From: an uncultured Kineothrix sp.
GTDB lineage: Bacteria > Bacillota > Clostridia > Lachnospirales > Lachnospiraceae
Assembly (NCBI GenBank): GCA_910588855.1
Contig: CAJUSR010000013.1
Location: 29,537 to 93,536, forward strand
DNA length: 64,000 nt
Direction: 5' to 3'
Shown here: one piece after another, positions 62,285 to 64,000 of the stretch
Layout of the letters: each line of letters starts with the position of its first letter
Numbering within the stretch: position 1 is the first letter of the stretch
Position numbers and translations under genes: made by a program
Notes under the pieces: model-generated
Told to the model about the DNA's origin: nothing
Database searches by the model: none
Seen by the model: the letters and a program-made list of their open reading frames with translations, nothing else

Positions 62285-62926
62285 AAAACCTGTTTTATTT
62301 CATAACATATCCATTATTAACCTATAACATTTTTATTCCATCTATTGACTCGGGTATAAAAAAGTGTCTTCGACACTTCATGAAGAACCTTCGGTTCTTC
62401 TTCAATCTACGTCCTTCTGGCGAAGGAATTTCCTATATGGAAAAAAAGAATCCTGCTTGCAGGATTCTCCGCCTGCGGCGGGTCGCAGCAGCGACATGTT
62501 TCCCCTCCGCCGCAGTGCGATAATTGCTTTTTACCATATGGGAAATCCGAAGGAATTTCCTATATGGTAAAAAAGCGTCTTCGACACTTCAATTTATATC
62601 CTTCCGGCGAAGGACTTTCCTATACGGATTCGGGTGTCAAAAGGTCTTCCCGGCAGTGCCGCTTGGCAGATGGCACAAAAAATTTGTGCCGCAAAACTTG
62701 TTATGCTATTTGTGGTATGGAGCATTCCGATGAGCCTCTTAAGGCGAAAATCGTGTTCAGCATTGGCTTCCACGATTTTAGAGTCTCCTCTCCATCGTAC
62801 AAAAGCCACTTGCACAATATTCTTTTGTGCAATCTGCCAAGCGGCACTGCCGGGAAGACCTTTTGACACCCTAATCCCTATAGGAAAGTTCTTCGTCAGA
62901 AGGAAATAAATGGAGGAAGAACCGGC
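62285..62926. repeat. Nested repeat cluster: R3 copy 3 and R1 copy 2
   Basis: No gene is seen. Positions 62350-62580 hold small hairpins (AAGTGTC-TT-GACACTT, AAGAACC-TTC-GGTTCTT) and an R3 unit (62437-62530). Positions 62611-62889 are a full R1 copy, opposite in orientation to 1376-1636, with arms GTGTCAAAAGGTCTTCCCGG / CCGGGAAGACCTTTTGACAC. The arrangement R3 + left part of R1 repeats that of 8226-8465. Confidence 0.75.
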
Positions 62927-63118
62927 AATGTCATTTAGTTAGCGCCTTGATTCAGCCGTGAGGAACATAAAAAGCTCAAGGAACCCGTTAAAAAGCGTCG
63001 GCACTTAACGAGGTTCCTCACGAGTTTAGTGTCCGTTACGCTTTTTGCCGAGCGAAAGCGTGGTGACGGAGCATTTTATGTTCCTCACGGCGTCCGGTAC
63101 CGTTACCTAAATGACATT
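62927..63118. repeat. R2 element, copy 2
   Basis: The inverse orientation of copy 1 (19527-19718) with about 95 percent identity by eye. Same ends (AATGTCATTTAG ... CTAAATGACATT). It directly abuts a sigma-factor remnant (63119), so it likely inserted in that gene. No clear target duplication was seen. Confidence 0.8.
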
Positions 63119-63252
63119 GACTTGCCGCCGCCCTGTTATCCCTGCCGGAGAGAAACCGGGAAATCATTTTCCTTTACTTTTTCGGGCATTATACACAGCG
63201 GGAAATCGGGGAAATGTATGGACGTTGCCAGCCTCCTCCTGCTTCTGTCTAA
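63119..63252 (+). pseudogene. Remnant of a mobile-element sigma-70-like factor (region 4)
   Basis: The frame ending at TAA 63250-63252 encodes ALLSLPERNREIIFLYFFGH then YTQREIGEMYGR, the typical region 4 of sigma factors carried by Tn1549-like elements. The 5' part is missing (the R2 element is at the break), and the 3' end diverges after YGR. It is a decayed mobile-element gene next to an XRE regulator. Confidence 0.65.
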
Positions 63253-63291
63253 GAAAAACCTTACAAAATAGCCATCAGACCCTCCTAATGG

Positions 63292-63657
63292 CTATTGCAC
63301 ATCATTTCGTTGTATATGATTTTCCAGCAGCTTGCTAAAATGGCTATAACTTCGTAAAAACTCAGGCAACGCCCTCATTTCCACATCCGAAAAGGATTCT
63401 ATCAATCCTGCGACCTCATTTACATAAATTACTTTTGATTTCACTACACTGTCACAAAGCAGTTCATCCACCGAGCAATCCAGCACATTTGCTATGTCCA
63501 CAACCTTTTCCAAGCTCACCTTGGTTTTCGCATTTTCTATATTGCTAATATGTTGTGTTGACAAGTCCGTTGCCGATGCAAGCTCCGCCTGCGACATCCT
63601 TGCCTTTTCCCTTCGCCTCTTTACTCTTGCCCCCAATTTCACGTAATCAACTGGCAT
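63292..63657 (-). CDS. XRE-family HTH regulator
   Basis: A 121-residue regulator with an XRE helix-turn-helix at about 5-65 (KARMSQAELASATDLSTQHI, then SNIENAKTKVSLEKVV) and a C-terminal helical region. The start is ATG 63657; a GTG at 63666 with AAAGG 6 nt upstream is also possible. It is typical of mobile-element control genes of this phylum and convergent with the sigma remnant. Confidence 0.88.
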   Translation of the reverse strand: MPVDYVKLGARVKRRREKARMSQAELASATDLSTQHISNIENAKTKVSLEKVVDIANVLDCSVDELLCDSVVKSKVIYVNEVAGLIESFSDVEMRALPEFLRSYSHFSKLLENHIQRNDVQ

Positions 63658-64000
63658 TCCTATCACCACTATCCTTTGTACCGCAATTCCTTTAATTACC
63701 AATATTTGTCAATATTGTTCTAATTGTATAAAATTTGATACAAAAATGGAATCAACCGGATGAATAGTCTATTCCTACGGTTTAATGCACCGTTTTTTCT
63801 TATGCCAGAAACTTTTTCCTATCCTATGCAAAACGCTGCTATACATGCCATACAGATGATGCTGAAAAATACGGGGTATTCCCAAAATGTTTTATCATAG
63901 AATATGCGGAAGGGAAGATGACAAAAAAATATAACTTCCAATCAACAATGTCATTTAGTTAGTGCCTTGATTCAGCCGTGAGGAACATAAAATGCTCAAG
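63658..64000. other. Right-edge intergenic region ending in R2 copy 3
   Basis: The first 290 bp show no gene: AT-rich, a likely promoter region of the XRE gene. From 63947 the sequence is the start of a third R2 element, same orientation as copy 2, cut by the window end. Confidence 0.7.

Overview
The window comes from a Firmicute, most likely a gut Lachnospiraceae (Blautia / Lachnoclostridium-like). The evidence is AGGAGG-type ribosome sites, YesM/YesN-type and AraC-type regulators, Tn1549-type mobile-element remnants, and a glycyl-radical bacterial microcompartment (BMC). No rRNA, tRNA or CRISPR array was recognised. Most genes are on the minus strand.

The main theme is growth on L-fucose, probably from mucin. 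At the left edge is the start of L-fucose isomerase, divergent from an AraC regulator (1-1351). A ribose-type ABC sugar importer follows (1.7-7.4 kb), then an aldo/keto reductase, a zinc alcohol dehydrogenase and a second AraC regulator (8.8-12.2 kb). Next come an extracytoplasmic sugar-sensing trio (binding protein, YesM kinase, YesN regulator; 13.1-17.5 kb) and L-fucose mutarotase (17.6-18.1 kb). From 18.2 to 26.3 kb lie a membrane-anchored protein with a cohesin-like domain, an 1866-residue M60-type (mucin-peptidase family) metalloprotease with a dockerin, and an ArsR-like regulator.

From 28.2 to 48 kb is a fucose/1,2-propanediol microcompartment of the B12-independent type (GRM5-like). 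One operon carries tagged fuculose-phosphate aldolase, a GlcG-like protein, acylating aldehyde dehydrogenase, alcohol dehydrogenase, several shell proteins, PduL, a PduS-like electron protein and a PduT-like shell trimer. A second carries the glycyl-radical diol dehydratase, its activase, a PduU-like shell protein and a PduV-like GTPase. A DeoR regulator sits at the end. Expected chemistry: fuculose-1-P to lactaldehyde, then 1,2-propanediol, propanal, propionyl-CoA and propionyl-P. Between the two blocks sit an MBL-fold hydrolase, a chemoreceptor with an apparent frameshift, and two sugar O-acetyltransferases.

The right part holds a small AT-rich defence-like island (DUF6119, KilA-N and a TIR-like protein interrupted by UGA; 49.1-52 kb), a glucose PTS gene with a BglG-type antiterminator and RNA target, beta-phosphoglucomutase, an HscC-like Hsp70, a MATE transporter, a second chemoreceptor and an acyl-CoA thioesterase. 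The last 1.7 kb is packed with repeat elements, a sigma-factor remnant and an XRE regulator.

The most unusual non-coding signals are: a putative pseudoknot leader found in four copies directly before the ribosome sites of four unrelated genes; a perfect 68-bp palindrome; a 147-bp unit with two hairpins repeated three times inside the BMC operon; and three families of dispersed repeats (called R1, R2, R3 here), one flanked by an 11-bp target duplication.
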